NCBI GenBank assembly: GCA_965215765.1
Contig: OZ244118.1
Span: 992,001 to 1,056,000 of the forward strand
DNA from: G965212025 sp965215765
GTDB lineage: Bacteria; Pseudomonadota; Gammaproteobacteria; Poriferisulfidales; Oxydemutatoraceae
Reading direction: 5' to 3'
Length of the DNA stretch: 64,000 nucleotides
The notes below the pieces were generated by a model that was given only the letters and a program-made list of their open reading frames with translations, made no database searches and had not been told where the DNA came from. Shown piece by piece: positions 63,530-64,000 of the stretch (position 1 is the stretch's first letter; the number at the start of each line of letters is the position of its first letter). Both the position numbers and the translations under genes were made by a program.

Positions 63530-63752
63530 ATATCAACTTCAGCCTCGCAAAAAGCAGAAATCGGCGGCGGAAAGACACCGCGAACCGAATTCTGCTAACT
63601 ATACACTACTGGTCAGTGACAACCACCTACAAACGATGCTTCTTGCTTGATAATCGGGAAATGGAAGTGTTTATTGTGAAAACTACTTAACAGAACAAAG
63701 CCATGAGCCAGCCACATTGTCCTACAGCAATCTCGGCCGGGAGGCACTGATC
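63530..63752 (+). repeat. Right copy of the ~200-base diverged direct repeat
   Basis: This segment (CATAGTCAGCATATCAAC ... ACTATACACTACTGGTCAG ... CAAAGCCATGAGCCA) matches 46839-47066 in the same direction. Similarity continues past the start codon into the AlpA-like gene (AGCAATCTCGGCCGGGAGGC against ATCAACCTGGGAAAGCGAC). Together the two copies bracket the defence region, as expected after an insertion by duplication or a composite island. Confidence 0.78.
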
Positions 63753-63780
63753 GACTGCTGGGCAGCTCGGGGCACTTTCC
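63703..63780 (+). pseudogene. Remnant of an AlpA-like gene start
   Basis: The ATG matches the start of the AlpA-like gene at 47022. The frame from it stops after 15 codons (MSQPHCPTAISAGRH). A shifted frame gives YSNLGREALIDCW, which aligns with YINLGKRLVGYRG of the left copy. The helix-turn-helix is not continued, so only a broken 5' part is left. Confidence 0.55.
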
Positions 63781-63852
63781 TCTAGGGCAGGCTCAATCTT
63801 GTTGTGTGCACACGCGAGGCGTACACTTGAAACGTTAAATGGTGATGATCTT

Positions 63853-64000
63853 ATGTCCAACATAAAAACAAACAAGCAACAGCAGATGCATATTTGTTCC
63901 GATTCACCGTCCAAGCAGAAGCGGGAACGGGCGACTGCCTCCTATGCCCACAAGAGCCTGCCGGAAGCGGACGATGAGAGATCCGTGAATACGAGCCTTT
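63853..64000 (+). CDS. Possible start of a gene, cut by the window end
   Basis: A frame from ATG 63853 stays open for 49 codons to the end of the window. The sequence is polar (MSNIKTNKQQQMHICSDSPS, then KQKRERATASYAHKS) and shows no motif I can name. A GGTGAT segment 10-15 bases before could be a weak ribosome site. It may be the start of a further island gene. Confidence 0.35.
   Translation, partial: MSNIKTNKQQQMHICSDSPSKQKRERATASYAHKSLPEADDERSVNTSL

Noticed and set aside
46700..63760. Integrated prophage or element inserted at a tRNA
   Set aside because: No integrase, structural phage gene or tRNA is seen at either edge; only AlpA/excisionase-like regulators and direct repeats are present.

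Overview
The window looks like a chromosomal piece of a sulfur-oxidising gammaproteobacterium. The block purA / tRNA-Leu / rnr-rlmB, the rimP-nusA-infB-truB cluster, grpE-dnaK-dnaJ-dapB, the SRP RNA next to dnaX-recR, and a periplasmic Sox thiosulfate-oxidation locus all fit that group. No rRNA or taxon-specific marker is present, so the assignment stays at that level. The left 43 kb is moderately GC-rich housekeeping DNA. From about 43.7 kb to the right end the DNA is visibly AT-richer, rich in remnants and defence-type genes, and looks like an accessory island.

Layout. 0-10.6 kb: end of purA, tRNA-Leu(CAG), a PH-like membrane protein, rnr-rlmB, psd divergent from aroC, an MFS transporter, a HAD phosphatase, a PfkB kinase and truB. 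11-15.5 kb: infB-nusA-rimP on the minus strand, with a 400-base gap where rbfA is expected. 16.6-20.3 kb: a membrane-anchored pentapeptide-repeat protein followed by six tandem copies of a ~244-base repeat that begins inside its last codons. 20.6-29.5 kb: two tandem OprO/OprP-type porins, soxX-soxY-soxZ-soxA-soxK-soxB, a secreted GlcG-like protein and a double-thioredoxin SoxW-like protein. 30.5-35.3 kb: the heat-shock chaperone genes, with a consensus sigma-32 promoter ahead of dnaK, then dapB. 35.5-39.3 kb: SRP RNA, a dnaX with fourteen tandem repeat units, and recR. 39.4-43.7 kb: DUF2182 and DUF1425 proteins and a large secreted PDZ/GDDxY-repeat protein.

The island (44-64 kb) holds a decayed AbiEi-like antitoxin, a small lipoprotein, a HAD protein, an AlpA-like regulator and then the main system: an excisionase-type HTH regulator, a SNF2/RapA-like helicase, two type III-like methyltransferases (Mod) and one Res-like helicase-nuclease. 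The two Mods match at both ends but differ completely in the middle. Between them lies an open chimera of the start of res and the end of the SNF2 gene, which shows that the whole operon was duplicated in tandem and then partly deleted. An ATPase plus PIN-nuclease pair follows on the other strand. Diverged ~200-base direct repeats, each carrying the start of an AlpA-like gene, bracket this region.

A theme runs through the window: tandem duplications, many anchored at the 3' end of a gene (PfkB kinase, pentapeptide gene, soxW, DUF1425 gene), plus intragenic (dnaX) and multi-gene (porin-sox, SNF2-mod-res) ones. This genome appears unusually tolerant of, or prone to, tandem duplication.
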